Source of the DNA: Strigamia acuminata
Lineage: Eukaryota > Arthropoda > Chilopoda > Geophilomorpha > Linotaeniidae
Direction of reading: 5' to 3'
Length of the DNA stretch: 64,000 nucleotides
NCBI GenBank assembly: GCA_949358305.1
Contig: OX442317.1
Span: 10,978,186 to 11,042,185, forward strand
A program made the position numbers and the translations under genes. The notes under the pieces were generated by a model. That model saw only the letters and a program-made list of their open reading frames with translations. It searched no databases and had not been told where the DNA came from. Shown in pieces: positions 33,848-44,364 of this stretch. Within the stretch, counting starts at the first letter, position 1; each line of letters begins with the position of its first letter.

Positions 33848-35692
33848 CTACTCCTTCTTCTCGACGTCAGTCGATTTTTCAACCGGTTTCTCAACTTCGG
33901 TCGAAGTTAGGAAATCCGAAGATTCTTCAGTTGCCTCGGTGGAGACGGCGGAAAATACAGCTTCCTCGGGTTTTTCCACTTCCTCCGGACTCGGTGGAGG
34001 GAACGGCACATCTTCCAAAAGATCAGCCACGAAGTCGACGATAGAAATCGGATTCTCTTCAGCATCCTCGTACTTCGACTCGTCGGAAATATCCGACTTG
34101 GCCACTGGAGGAACCTCCGGCTGCTTGTTCTGCTCCGTCACGATCTTCTGGAGCCGACGGGCTCGTCCTCGTGCGACGATGTTTTGTCGCTGTTCCTGGG
34201 CGATAGCCTTAGCCCTGTCTAACGTAAGACACTCTCGCCCACGAGACATGGTTCTCGGGCGAGTGACCACTTCTTCCTCGACGCTCTCAACCTCTTGTAC
34301 CGTTTCATCCGAAATTTCCGATACGTTTGATGAGGGCGGATGTCGAAAAGCTTCGACCGTCAATCCTGCATTGGCAGCGGCTCGTTCCTTCGTGAGGAAC
34401 CTAGGGTCGATGTAAACGGCTTCTCCTCGAGCGTTGAGAAATACTCGACAGATTGGGCAGTGAGCCCAGCATCGCTTCTCGTTCGGCTTCATCCCCTTAA
34501 CGACGTGGGGTTCCACCTCCTTGCGCCAGGGCTCTGAGCGCGGTCGCACCTTCGTGCCCCGGCAGTTGGGACATCTCATAAGAGAAGAACCGGCGGATGC
34601 ACCGCAACACCAACCACAACCAACACAAAACGGACAGATGGTCTCCGTCGCTTGGTCGGTGACAATATTGTCGTGGGGGATTCCCTGCGCAATATCCCGC
34701 GCACACTGCTCACGGCGCTTTTGGGCCGCCTCATCCTTCTTCTTGGCTTTGTAAGCCATGCGCTGCGCGTTGGGACGAGTCGTCGACGTTGGTAAACGAA
34801 ATGCTCCTGGCGGAGGTTCCGTCCATCCAGACGAAGAGGCAGACGACTCTGCTCCGGCGGGAATCCATCCTGGATTCGCAGCTACATTAGTAACTGGGGC
34901 ACTGACGGCGGAAGTATTCGCGACGATTGGCGGAACACTTGCTACTGGTGGCTGGAACACTGGCGTGTGTGGAGCCAACGGTACGCTGATGACATTCGTC
35001 GGTGGGTATACCAGTTGTGCGAGCGGGGCCAATTGGGCCACTGGAGCTGGCTCAGAAATAGTCAGCTGTGCACTTATCCCAGGAAGAACTTCCGTTGGCA
35101 GCGGCGCATTCGCTTGCATATCGGGTGGAAGACATTCCGGGTGCGAACGAAATGCTCCTGGCGGAGGTTCCGTCCATCCAGACGAAGAGGCAGACGACTC
35201 TGCTCCGGCGGGAATCCATCCTGGATTCGCAGCTACATTAGTAACTGGGGCACTGACGGCGGAAGTATTCGCGACGATTGGCGGAACACTTGCTACTGGT
35301 GGCTGGAACACTGGCGTGTGTGGAGCCAACGGTACGCTGATGACATTCGTCGGTGGGTATACCAGTTGTGCGAGCGGGGCCAATTGGGCCACTGGAGCTG
35401 GCTCAGAAATAGTCAGCTGTGCACTTATCCCAGGAAGAACTTCCGTTGGCAGCGGCGCATTCGCTTGCATATCGGGTGGAAGACATTCCGGGTGCGAACC
35501 GATCCAATTTAGGGCGGCCAATTGAAGCGGCGTTAAGTTGAACGTCGGCACTGGTGCAATTTGTTGCAACCTTATCAAATTCCGTTCGGCGGAACGACGC
35601 TGTTCTCCCTCCGTTGAGGTGGATGAGCTGGAGCTGGAACTTCGTCGATGCCGACGATGACTGCGTTTAGAATGATGCTTATTTGAACCCAT
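33848..35692 (-). CDS. Element F ORF3, SR-rich protein with three CxxC pairs
   Basis: 614 aa from ATG 35692, which lies one base after an acceptor-like TTTGTTTAG. N-terminus KHHSKRSHRRHRR followed by a Ser run (SR-like basic/serine region), then a Pro/Ala-rich segment (TPLQLAALNW...) that is tandemly duplicated, then KRREQCARDIAQGIPHD leading to CPFC near residue 353, CPNC about 21 residues on, and CPIC near residue 392. The C-terminal ~180 residues are acidic with Val/Glu runs. No signal peptide, transmembrane segment or furin site, so not Env. The three Cys pairs suggest a zinc-ribbon-like fold. Homologues: B ORF3 and D ORF3. Role unknown; SR-rich plus zinc pairs would fit RNA binding, which is inference. 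Confidence 0.88.
   Translation of the reverse strand: MGSNKHHSKRSHRRHRRSSSSSSSTSTEGEQRRSAERNLIRLQQIAPVPTFNLTPLQLAALNWIGSHPECLPPDMQANAPLPTEVLPGISAQLTISEPAPVAQLAPLAQLVYPPTNVISVPLAPHTPVFQPPVASVPPIVANTSAVSAPVTNVAANPGWIPAGAESSASSSGWTEPPPGAFRSHPECLPPDMQANAPLPTEVLPGISAQLTISEPAPVAQLAPLAQLVYPPTNVISVPLAPHTPVFQPPVASVPPIVANTSAVSAPVTNVAANPGWIPAGAESSASSSGWTEPPPGAFRLPTSTTRPNAQRMAYKAKKKDEAAQKRREQCARDIAQGIPHDNIVTDQATETICPFCVGCGWCCGASAGSSLMRCPNCRGTKVRPRSEPWRKEVEPHVVKGMKPNEKRCWAHCPICRVFLNARGEAVYIDPRFLTKERAAANAGLTVEAFRHPPSSNVSEISDETVQEVESVEEEVVTRPRTMSRGRECLTLDRAKAIAQEQRQNIVARGRARRLQKIVTEQNKQPEVPPVAKSDISDESKYEDAEENPISIVDFVADLLEDVPFPPPSPEEVEKPEEAVFSAVSTEATEESSDFLTSTEVEKPVEKSTDVEKKE
34797..35498 (-). repeat. 351-bp in-frame tandem duplication in F ORF3
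   Basis: 34797-35147 and 35148-35498 are two apparently identical 351-bp units, 117 codons each. D ORF3 has only one equivalent Pro/Ala segment, so the duplication is specific to F and recent. Confidence 0.93.
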
Positions 35693-36791
35693 TCTAAACA
35701 AATAAATCATTTATTAAAATAATTTTCACTTCAAAACTCCAAAGTTCTTTGTATTCAAAAAAATTGCAAAAAAAATACGTTTGTAACAACTTCGTGTAAA
35801 CCGAGTTATTTATAACTTGTATCACATGGCACTTAATGACTCATGTCCCCTTGTGTTTATGACAAGAGAATAGACTCGCCCGAAGGATTTTTCAAAATCG
35901 CAACTTGTTGGGCTTTTCTCTCGAAAATTCTTTTAGCTAACTTTTCCATAGAAACTCTAGTTCCGAATAATTAATTATTCCATTCCACATGTGGGTGAAA
36001 AATAAAATACCGAATAAACTTCGGTTGGGGAATTTATTACGAATAAAAATCGCCCAAGCCTCGACCGCGACTTAATTTAAATTAGTGCTACTACGCTAAA
36101 ATTAACAAATACTTGTTTAAATTCAAGCCATCTGATTCATTCGATAGAATAATTAATTTCCCTGCTAAATTAGCTAAGTCACGTTTATAACTACACGTGA
36201 ATTTTTCCAGTTTTAATCAAAACTTTTATCGGGACGCCGTATACAAGTGTTACGAACCATTTACAACTCTTTGGAAAAGAATTCAAGATCTACTTACGTA
36301 ATATCGTTTAGGAACTCCTAAATTTCCGCAAACTCTCACTTAATGGATAAGTCCGTTCGTTTTAATCTTTCTCGACGTGCGAAGAAAAGTAGAGACGAAT
36401 AGACCGGTGTCCACGTTTTGAAGTGTGTGTGTGCAATGAACCCTAGGATTTTTTATCCCCTTTTAATCGGGTTCAAGGTTTAATCGCACTTCGGTAATCA
36501 CGTGTCTTCGTGAGAAGACGAGATCACTTGTTCAAGTAAATCTTCGTATTTTTTAATCAAAAAATACCTATACATCTCAAAATAAAAATGAATCAATGAG
36601 ATAATCTATCGAAACTAATTAAGTTCGATACCAATTTGTATTTTAATACAAATCTGATGAGAATGTGTGTTTATTATGTCCCCCGGTGTTGAGATTATAA
36701 ATCACTACACGAATTTAGACATGTAAATAAGTACACACCAAGTTTTGAATAAAACTTTATTAAATCCTAGGTAAACTTTGAGATTTTTATC
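35693..36791 (-). other. Spacer between pol and ORF3 in element F
   Basis: 1.1-kb AT-rich gap with no gene. It corresponds to the D spacer (54835-55771 plus 62512-62629) and contains the uninterrupted version of the copia E target (GTTATAAATAACTCGG on the minus strand near 35805-35822). Likely removed as part of an intron when ORF3 is expressed. Confidence 0.65.
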
Positions 36792-39700
36792 TCATTGTTG
36801 ATAAGGCTTCTTAAATACTGCCGTAATATTTCGCACGAAATTTTCATCTGAATATTTCGGATTAGGAACTCGTTCTCTTCGAGGACGCGTGCTAGTTCGT
36901 TCAACTAGTTTCTGGGGTTTACGTGGTTTGCGAGGAGGTTTCTTTAGAGGTTCTCCTCGTTCCACAGCTGCTTTCTTCTCTACAGCAATTAATCGCTGTC
37001 GATGTCTATGTTTAGACTTTTCTTGTACAGATTTTTTGGTCTGTACTTGAGGCGAGTCGGATAATTCCATCGGAACTTCCGTAGGAGTTTCAGGAATTAT
37101 TTCCTCTTGAACAGGTGGTGACGGAAGTTCATTACTTTCATCCATCCATTTAGGATTTTCCTGATCAGTATTTGAAGCAGTTTTCTGCCCTATTTTCCAA
37201 GTTTCAATTGGATATAACGGCGTGTAAGGATATAAAGCCTTAATATTTACTGATTTTTCAATTGAACCATCAGCAAGTTTACGTAATTTATATGCGCTAC
37301 CTGGAAGAATTTCGACAATCTCCCAAGGACCGTCCCGCTTCTCAGCAAGACCCGCGGAGATCTTTTTATCTGCGCACGAGAGAATGTGAGTTTGTTTCCA
37401 AACTAAATCTCCGATTTCGAATTCAACAATTGTGAACTTTTGTTCATGAATCTTACGATGTCTCTCGTAATTCAATTGAATTCTTCTATGCATCTCTTGA
37501 TGCGCTCTACGTAATATGTCGAGTAATTCTCGAACATACTTCTCAGGGTTATGCTTGTCAAATGGATTGGCATGCCTGAGAATTCTCGGATCGAAAGGTA
37601 AGGTAACAATTCTCCCCGTATTCAGCAACATCGGTGTCGAATTTGTTGCAGCCGATTTATTATTACGAATTACAAAAGCAAATTCGTCTAAATATCGCGG
37701 CCATTGGGTGTGCACATCAGTGTAGATTGCCAATAAAACCTTAATGTCCCTGTTGGCTCGCTCTGTCGGGTTAGCCTGAGCATGATAAGTGCTCGTATGA
37801 GCCGGTCGGATATGATAAGTTTCGCAATATTCATTATAAATATCTGAAACGAATTGTTTCCCATTATCACTAACAATCTTTTTTGGGTGGCCCCAACGAT
37901 TTGCAACAGATCTTAGTTCTTGAACGCAATTGGCGCTCGTGGCTTTGGTTAAAGCTTTAATCTCTACAAATTTAGTACAATTGTCAATTATGACGAAGAC
38001 GTACTGGTTTTGGGATCTCCCGGCTGGTTTTGGCCCCATTAAGTCCATATTAATATGTTCCCAAGGGTTGGTCATGTTATGTGGCACGTAAGGGCCAGCA
38101 CGCTTTTTCTGCTGATCCGGCTTGTATTGACTACAATGCGGGCAGCTTTTAACGTAATTTCTTACGCTTCGGCTCATTCCTGGCCAATAATATATCAATC
38201 GAGTTTTCTCGAGAGTTTTACTCATGCCTGCGTGGCCGCTCAAAGGGTGACCATGACAGGCGAAAAGTACTCGCTTTATGAGTGAACTGGGAACAACTGC
38301 TTTGAAGCCGTTACCAGAGTCGTTGAACTCTTCTTCAAACGAAGGATTAAAGAAAATGATCATTTGATCGCCATCATCTTCCTTTTTGTCTAAACAATAG
38401 TTTCTAACTTTGTTTTTCCATTCTTTTATTTCCGATTTCGGAATTCCAACAATTCTGTCGAATAAAAGATACTCTCGAATGCGTTTACATTCAGTGTCGA
38501 CTAACTGCACATCAATTATTTCCCTTCTTGTAGGTGGGACTTCTTTTATCACATCTGTGAGAGCACTATACAAAGTTTCTTGTATCTCCTCCCCCTCCCT
38601 TTCTTCAGAATATTCTTTAGAATTTTCTGAAAAATGGACACGAACATTTGCTAAATATTCTGACCTTCCTGGAGCACGATTTAACGAAATCGAAGGATTG
38701 CCGTCCCATTCTGGCCAATACTGATTTATTTCGATGGGTTCCACATGATCACGAAGAGGAATGTCTTCCTCTCCTAATGGGGCTCTTGAGAGTGCGTCTG
38801 CAACTTGATTACAAGCACCCTTTCGAAATACAATCTTAAAGGCACCACATTGGATTCTTAAGGCCCAGCGGCCAAATTTTCCCGATGGTTCAGGTGTTCG
38901 CATAAGCCATTTTAATGCTTCTGCATCTGACTCGAGTGTAAAAGTACCATATTCTAAATATGGTTTAAAACGATCAATAGCCCACACGACTGCGAGGCAT
39001 TCGAGTTCTGGCGTTGTGTAACGCTTCTCTGCTCCTCTCAAAACTCTGCTTGCGTAAGCTACAGGTCTGGCTGCCGTGCCAGTTTTCTTTTTGTCTTTAT
39101 CAAAAAGGTCAACATCTTGGCAGATGACAGCTCCTAAGCCTTCGTGGGATGCGTCAGTCATGACTACGAAGGGTTTGGACATGTCTGGTTTGTGTAGACA
39201 ATTGTCGTTACAAAGCAGCGCTTTAATTTTATTAAAAGCTTCAGTTTGAGCATCTCCCCATTCGAATGGAGTTTTCTCATTCATCATACATGTGTATGGC
39301 GCTGCTATGGCTCCGTGATTAGGAACGAACTTCCTGAAGAAGTTTGTCATTCCATGAAACCGTTGAATGTCCTTAGCACATGTCGGAGTCGGAAATTTCA
39401 TAATTGCAGAAATTTTATCGGGATCTCCATATAAACCGTCAGGTTTAATCCAATGTCCTAAGAACTTAAGTTCCGTTCTTCCAAAACGAGACTTTGCTTT
39501 GTTAATCGTCATATTAGCTTGGTTAAGCTTTTCCAACACGTCTCTAACATGAATGAGATGTTCATCCCAAGTATTCGAATAGATAATTACGTCGTCTAAA
39601 TAAACTAACGCGTAGTTTTGTAATGCTGAGCCTAAAACGCCTTCCATCAATCGTTGGAAGGTGCAAGGGGCATTGCAAAGTCCAAATGGCATTCGCACAA

Positions 39701-40967
39701 ATTGGTAAGGGCCATTTGGCGTATAAAATGCCGTCTTTGGACGATCTTCTTTGCACATCTCTACTTGATAATAACCTTTGACAAGGTCAATGGATGTGAA
39801 ATACCTACCTGGTCCAGTATTATGCAAAAGCAGATCTATACTGGGCATCTGTATCACATCTAATTCGGTGATTGCATTCAACCACCTATAGTCGATACAC
39901 ATTCTATACGTACCATCAGGTTTCGCAACAATTACAGGATGACTAATAAATGGCCCAGTGGCCTTTTCAATTAACCCATCTTGCTCTAGTTCAGCAACTA
40001 GTTTGGACATAATGGCTCTTTTGGCCGGATTGTACATACGGTACTGCATTCTGGGCAATGAATGCCCTTCTTTGAATTTAATACGATGTTGAGTAACATT
40101 CGTACATCCAACTTGGTCACGAAATACATTAGAAACTGCATTGACCACTTCTCGAAGCGCTAGGCGCTGTTCAGGAGTGCAATCACTACCTTCAACTAAC
40201 TTCTCATCCCATTCTAAAACGGGTGCGTCAGATAATTCAATTGAATCAGTGACTGACGCAAGTTCTTCTAAATATTCGAAAGTAATTCGATTTAGCGGTG
40301 CCATTGCAAAGTTATCCTCTTCCGACACATAAGGGGCGGACCAAGTAGGTTTATCAGCACAAGAGAACTCTTGGAGATGTGGATGTGTACTAATCTTTTG
40401 TCGACGCATGAAATTGTGTCCAAGTATTAATCCACAGACTCGCTTTGCTAAAACGATGAAATTCATCGGCGTGAATTCATCAGCCCACTGTACGCACAAA
40501 GTTATTTGTCCGACTGGTTTGTGTGCTACGCCTACAGCATTAACCAACATGTTTCTGGGTGCTTCTTGTAAAAATTCAGGCAGAGCTTGAGTTTCTGACA
40601 AAAGCTGTTCCCCAATATAACATTGTGAAGCTCCTGTATCCATGAGCGCATTGTAGGTGAGCCCACCAATTGTAACTTTCATTCGAGGATCGTCTTTATT
40701 ATTACCCAAAGTAATATTGTGCAAATTATTGCTCCCGATGACTCTGTTGAGTCGTCTAGGTCTACAGAATTTCTTCGTGTAACATTTATGTGGAAACAGT
40801 GTCAAATTCTTGAGTTGTTCCGTCATCTTTTGTAGATTTTCATCTATTCCACCGCTATGACTAGTGGCCTCTTCTAGAAACGTAGTTTCCACGTCCATAA
40901 ACAACGAATCCGACATAGCATCAGCTATTTCTGGGGGCTGAATGAGTCCTTCATCCCCCGGATCTAG
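36792..40967 (-). CDS. Element F Pol, intact
   Basis: First internal Met at 40916, but the frame is open back to the frameshift site (40967-40973), so it is made as Gag-Pol. About 1374 aa from that Met: protease DTGASQCY near residue 92, reverse transcriptase with YLDD near 440, RNase H (MTDAS) near 585, integrase zinc module HGHPLSGHAG to CPHC, DD35E core, and GPW module (RDGPWEI), with a basic tail RPRRERVPNPKY. Typical Ty3/gypsy order and length. No stop. Very close to D Pol. Since gag is broken, this copy would need Gag from elsewhere. Confidence 0.95.
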   Translation of the reverse strand, partial: LDPGDEGLIQPPEIADAMSDSLFMDVETTFLEEATSHSGGIDENLQKMTEQLKNLTLFPHKCYTKKFCRPRRLNRVIGSNNLHNITLGNNKDDPRMKVTIGGLTYNALMDTGASQCYIGEQLLSETQALPEFLQEAPRNMLVNAVGVAHKPVGQITLCVQWADEFTPMNFIVLAKRVCGLILGHNFMRRQKISTHPHLQEFSCADKPTWSAPYVSEEDNFAMAPLNRITFEYLEELASVTDSIELSDAPVLEWDEKLVEGSDCTPEQRLALREVVNAVSNVFRDQVGCTNVTQHRIKFKEGHSLPRMQYRMYNPAKRAIMSKLVAELEQDGLIEKATGPFISHPVIVAKPDGTYRMCIDYRWLNAITELDVIQMPSIDLLLHNTGPGRYFTSIDLVKGYYQVEMCKEDRPKTAFYTPNGPYQFVRMPFGLCNAPCTFQRLMEGVLGSALQNYALVYLDDVIIYSNTWDEHLIHVRDVLEKLNQANMTINKAKSRFGRTELKFLGHWIKPDGLYGDPDKISAIMKFPTPTCAKDIQRFHGMTNFFRKFVPNHGAIAAPYTCMMNEKTPFEWGDAQTEAFNKIKALLCNDNCLHKPDMSKPFVVMTDASHEGLGAVICQDVDLFDKDKKKTGTAARPVAYASRVLRGAEKRYTTPELECLAVVWAIDRFKPYLEYGTFTLESDAEALKWLMRTPEPSGKFGRWALRIQCGAFKIVFRKGACNQVADALSRAPLGEEDIPLRDHVEPIEINQYWPEWDGNPSISLNRAPGRSEYLANVRVHFSENSKEYSEEREGEEIQETLYSALTDVIKEVPPTRREIIDVQLVDTECKRIREYLLFDRIVGIPKSEIKEWKNKVRNYCLDKKEDDGDQMIIFFNPSFEEEFNDSGNGFKAVVPSSLIKRVLFACHGHPLSGHAGMSKTLEKTRLIYYWPGMSRSVRNYVKSCPHCSQYKPDQQKKRAGPYVPHNMTNPWEHINMDLMGPKPAGRSQNQYVFVIIDNCTKFVEIKALTKATSANCVQELRSVANRWGHPKKIVSDNGKQFVSDIYNEYCETYHIRPAHTSTYHAQANPTERANRDIKVLLAIYTDVHTQWPRYLDEFAFVIRNNKSAATNSTPMLLNTGRIVTLPFDPRILRHANPFDKHNPEKYVRELLDILRRAHQEMHRRIQLNYERHRKIHEQKFTIVEFEIGDLVWKQTHILSCADKKISAGLAEKRDGPWEIVEILPGSAYKLRKLADGSIEKSVNIKALYPYTPLYPIETWKIGQKTASNTDQENPKWMDESNELPSPPVQEEIIPETPTEVPMELSDSPQVQTKKSVQEKSKHRHRQRLIAVEKKAAVERGEPLKKPPRKPRKPQKLVERTSTRPRRERVPNPKYSDENFVRNITAVFKKPYQQ

Positions 40968-40973
40968 TTTTTT
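40933..40973 (-). promoter_or_regulatory. -1 frameshift signal, gag-pol of element F
   Basis: Minus strand A AAA AAC (plus 40967-40973) directly followed by the TAG gag stop (40964-40966); 7-nt spacer; stem GGGGG (40955-40959) with CCCCC (40933-40937), extended inside by TGAA/TTCA. Same design as D with a different inner stem. Confidence 0.88.
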
Positions 40974-43205
40974 GCACTAGAATCAGTTGAATCGTTAGCT
41001 TCGGGTTTAGCCAATTGTTTGACTATCTCAGCTAATTGATTAGTGAGCGTCGATTGCAACTTATTCTCAAAATTGTTAAATTTTGAATCAAGTTTTGTAT
41101 CTAGTGTTGCATCCAACACTTCTTGGGTTACCCAATTAGGTTTACGCTTGGCAGAAGGATCCAAAGTTGGAGTATCTGGAGTATTTCTTTTCTGAATGTC
41201 TTCAGATTTAAAATTCGAGCGAGGTTTTAAATCTGGACATTCTCGTCGGAAATGTCCGGGTTTCTTACAATTAAAGCAAACCATTTGTCCCCTCCTGTTG
41301 GGATCTACTACACCATTTACTGCGTAAATTAGTTCACATTCTTCGGGTAACTCATCTGTACAGAAATTAATCTGTTCACTCGAATCCATAGTCAGGGATT
41401 TAGCGTTGGTTTTTGGTTGCAAACGAGTGTCCGGTTTCCTTGGTGGGAAAACGACTGGATCGCTTACTTTCACCCCATTGGCTGTACGGCTGTACAGCCC
41501 TTTCTTCTTCGTAATGGCATTATAAATGTCCAAAAAAGGAAGCTCATCTAAACCTTGCGTGTGTAAGAGAAGATCGTTGGCGGGAGTGATACTTCCCAAA
41601 AATATACTCGCAGCTCCCTGAGAGTTAAGATTATCTTGTAACAACCAAAGTTGGTAAAACTTATGTGTATAATCATACAAGTTTTCCGTGTCGAGTTGTC
41701 TCAACTTAGTCAATTGGGTTGTTCGTTCCAGACACGTGGCAACAAACCTTCCTCTAAACGCTTTTTCAAACGTATCCCAATTATGAAAATCGTCTCGTCT
41801 CTCTTGAAACCAACTATATGCGAGGTCGGTTAAGTAACCAGCCACGCCTTTTACTAACATTTCATCGAGTGATATGTTTCGCAGGAACGCAACGTTTCGT
41901 ATTATACCAAGGAAGCGCTCGCTTTCTTCAGTTTTACCCGAAAATACAGGTATGTCTGGGGGTTTCAAACTTATAGTTTGGGGTGAGGCGGGTGTGGAAT
42001 TCTTTCCCACTTGTGCTAATTTATGCATATTTAAAGCAATAGTAGCTAAGTCGTCCGCTGACATCCCAAAACTACTAGTTGGTCGCGAATTATCATTCGT
42101 CGATTCATTATTAGACTGACTCGAATTATTTTGACTAGAGCCGTTAAAATTATTGGGGTTGAAATTATTCGACCCTCCTTGATTCTGTCTATTTTGATTG
42201 CCAAAATTCGAATGATTATTCGGCCTACCCTGATTGCCAAAATTCGAATGATTATTCGCTCCACTGTGATTTCCAAAGTTCGAATGATTATTCGAATTTC
42301 CCTGATAACCTTGGTTCGAATAATTATTCGATTGGTTCTGATTGCCAGATTGTGAATAGTTATTCCACTGGCCTTGATTACCGGAACTTGAATAGTTATT
42401 CGGATTATTTAAGTTATTTAAGTTCGGCTGAACTGGATAACTTCCTTGCACTAAAGGTAAATGATTTGGAATATTAATATTCCTTGAAAAAGGATTCAAA
42501 CGATTGTTTGGATCGACTGTCCCTCTTAATTAAGAACTTAAATCACGATTCAATCCATGAATAGGTTCAGCAGCAAGATTCGGACAACTGTTAGCTATTT
42601 GGAAAACCAGGATTAGGGTGGACAAAATTATTTATACCCATATACATTCTTCTATGAGAAGCGACAAGTGGATTATTTAATCGCTGATGAAACGCTTGTT
42701 CAAAGCTACCGGGTGTAGGATTCTGTTGATCCCAACGAGATTTCCGGTTGGTCGTCGGAGGTCTTGTCGTTTTCTGACGATACCGGGTGATCGGTGTTGA
42801 TGGATTCAAACTAGGATCGGTTGGTCCATGATCACTTGGAGTCTGTGATCTAGAACTAGAATGCTCTGACGGGTCTCGTTGTGTATTCACAAAATCTAAA
42901 ACTTCAGTCAACGTTTGAAATTGACTTGGATTCAAACAATAATCGCGACAAATCAAAAGTCCAGCCGGACCTAAATGCGATCCATCAAGAGGAAGATTCA
43001 CTTCAACTACGGAGGTTGGATCAGTTACTACTAAATTAGGGTCGATAATGGCGACTGGATCAGTCGATTCAGTTGAAACATTGTTATCGACCACGTGGTT
43101 TTCCACAACATTCACTATTTCCGTTCCCTCTGGAACGGGTACAAATCCGGTTAAATTAATTCCGCCGGTTAAACACGTTGTTCTTTCCTTACCACGGGTA
43201 TTCAT
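40964..43205 (-). pseudogene. Element F gag, broken into two frames
   Basis: N-terminal piece 43205-42591 (204 aa, MNTRGKERTTCLTGG, matching the D Gag start) ends at a frame slip near 42600. The C-terminal piece 42499-40964 (511 aa) carries an Asn/Gly/Ser-rich repeat region, the capsid-like region (FLGIIRNVAFLRN...), and a CCHC knuckle CFNCKKPGHFRREC. In D these are one 738-codon frame. At least one frameshift and stops between 42500 and 42600 make this gag defective. Confidence 0.9.
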
Positions 43206-44344
43206 CGAATGCTGGTTACTAGTTATCTTTAATTGAAATCGAAAATTCCAAATTCACAAAATTAACGAAGAAGTCACAAGCGATCTGGAGGGTTGCAAAC
43301 GAAGCAATGGTTTCACTGGATCGTTTTGGGGTTCAAGTACCTCCGTAAACCTCTCTGATTGGTCGAACTTCAAACGTTAGTCTCATGAGATTTTAATCTC
43401 GTCTGTGATTGATGGATTTCACCTTTTTCGCGGACCCATGATTTAGTCAGATTTCTGAATTATGACGTAGTCATAAAATAAAATGGATGATTATCCAATT
43501 TTACAAAAACAAGCATTACTTATTTTCGCAATAAAATCTTACTTATTGACAATTTGACAATTTGAATTTTGCTAAAATTCCGTATGACAAAGCGCATGAA
43601 AAACCTTTTGATTTCTACGGCTTTGCTGTAAAGCTTTGGTTGCTAAGCAACACAACAACGAAAATTTCTTCGCCAACATTCGAATGAACTTTTCACTCGT
43701 AGAATTTGATTTTAATGTCTTAAAATCCTAATTTTTTTTTTTTTTGACCGAACATTTTAAATATAAAATCAAGTATGTAAGCGAAATAAACTCTTTGAAA
43801 TAAAATATTAATTTTAATTCCTTCGAAAATGTTAATTTTCTTGTATTTTATTCACGTGAACTAAGTTAGTTTTTTAACTTGAAATCTCAAGTAGTGTATA
43901 GTTATTAAAATAAACAGACTACAAATACCTGTCGGAATTCATTTAGAATTCCCGATAAAACTTTGAACTTTTCGTATTAGGCCCAACCACGTGGTTTCTC
44001 GAATCGACGACGGCGAATCGACGTATCACGGGCGGACGTAACAACGACAAGTTCGGGCAAGATTTTCCAATTCTCGTGGTCGGGTCATTAGGCCTGACCA
44101 CGCGGTGGGAAATTATTATTTTTTAAAACATACAATTTCTTCGGCGGAAAATCGGAAATGCAAATGAATTACATTTATTATTTTGTGAAACATTTAAAAC
44201 AAAGTAAAATAAAATATTAGACACAAAAATAAATTTCGTTTGAAACTTATTTTTACACACAAAAACCACTGTAAAAGTTATATTTATTCGAATTCACGAT
44301 AGACACACAAACTTAAAATATTTTATTTAAAATTTGGACAGCCT
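43206..44344 (-). other. Element F 5' leader
   Basis: 1.1-kb AT-rich leader between PBS and gag with no gene; contains a 14-17 nt T run near 43730-43745. Comparable in size and partly in sequence with the D leader (47332-48421). Confidence 0.7.
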
Positions 44345-44362
44345 ATCTCGGTAGAACCTCCA
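44345..44362 (-). other. Element F primer-binding site (tRNA-Gln type)
   Basis: Minus strand TGGAGGTTCTACCGAGAT, two bases from the LTR. It is complementary, with one mismatch, to the 3' end of eukaryotic tRNA-Gln (AATCTCGGTGGAACCT plus CCA, from memory). D has the identical 18-mer. Confidence 0.8.
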
Positions 44363-44364
44363 CT

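Noticed and set aside
34758-35525. 255-aa open frame antisense to F ORF3
   Set aside because: It is the opposite strand of a duplicated GC-richer coding region; it repeats with the 351-bp duplication and has no homologue elsewhere in the window.
33848-35692. Calling ORF3 an envelope gene
   Set aside because: Position fits env, but there is no signal peptide, hydrophobic membrane segment, glycosylation-rich ectodomain or furin-like site; the protein is SR-rich with Cys pairs.
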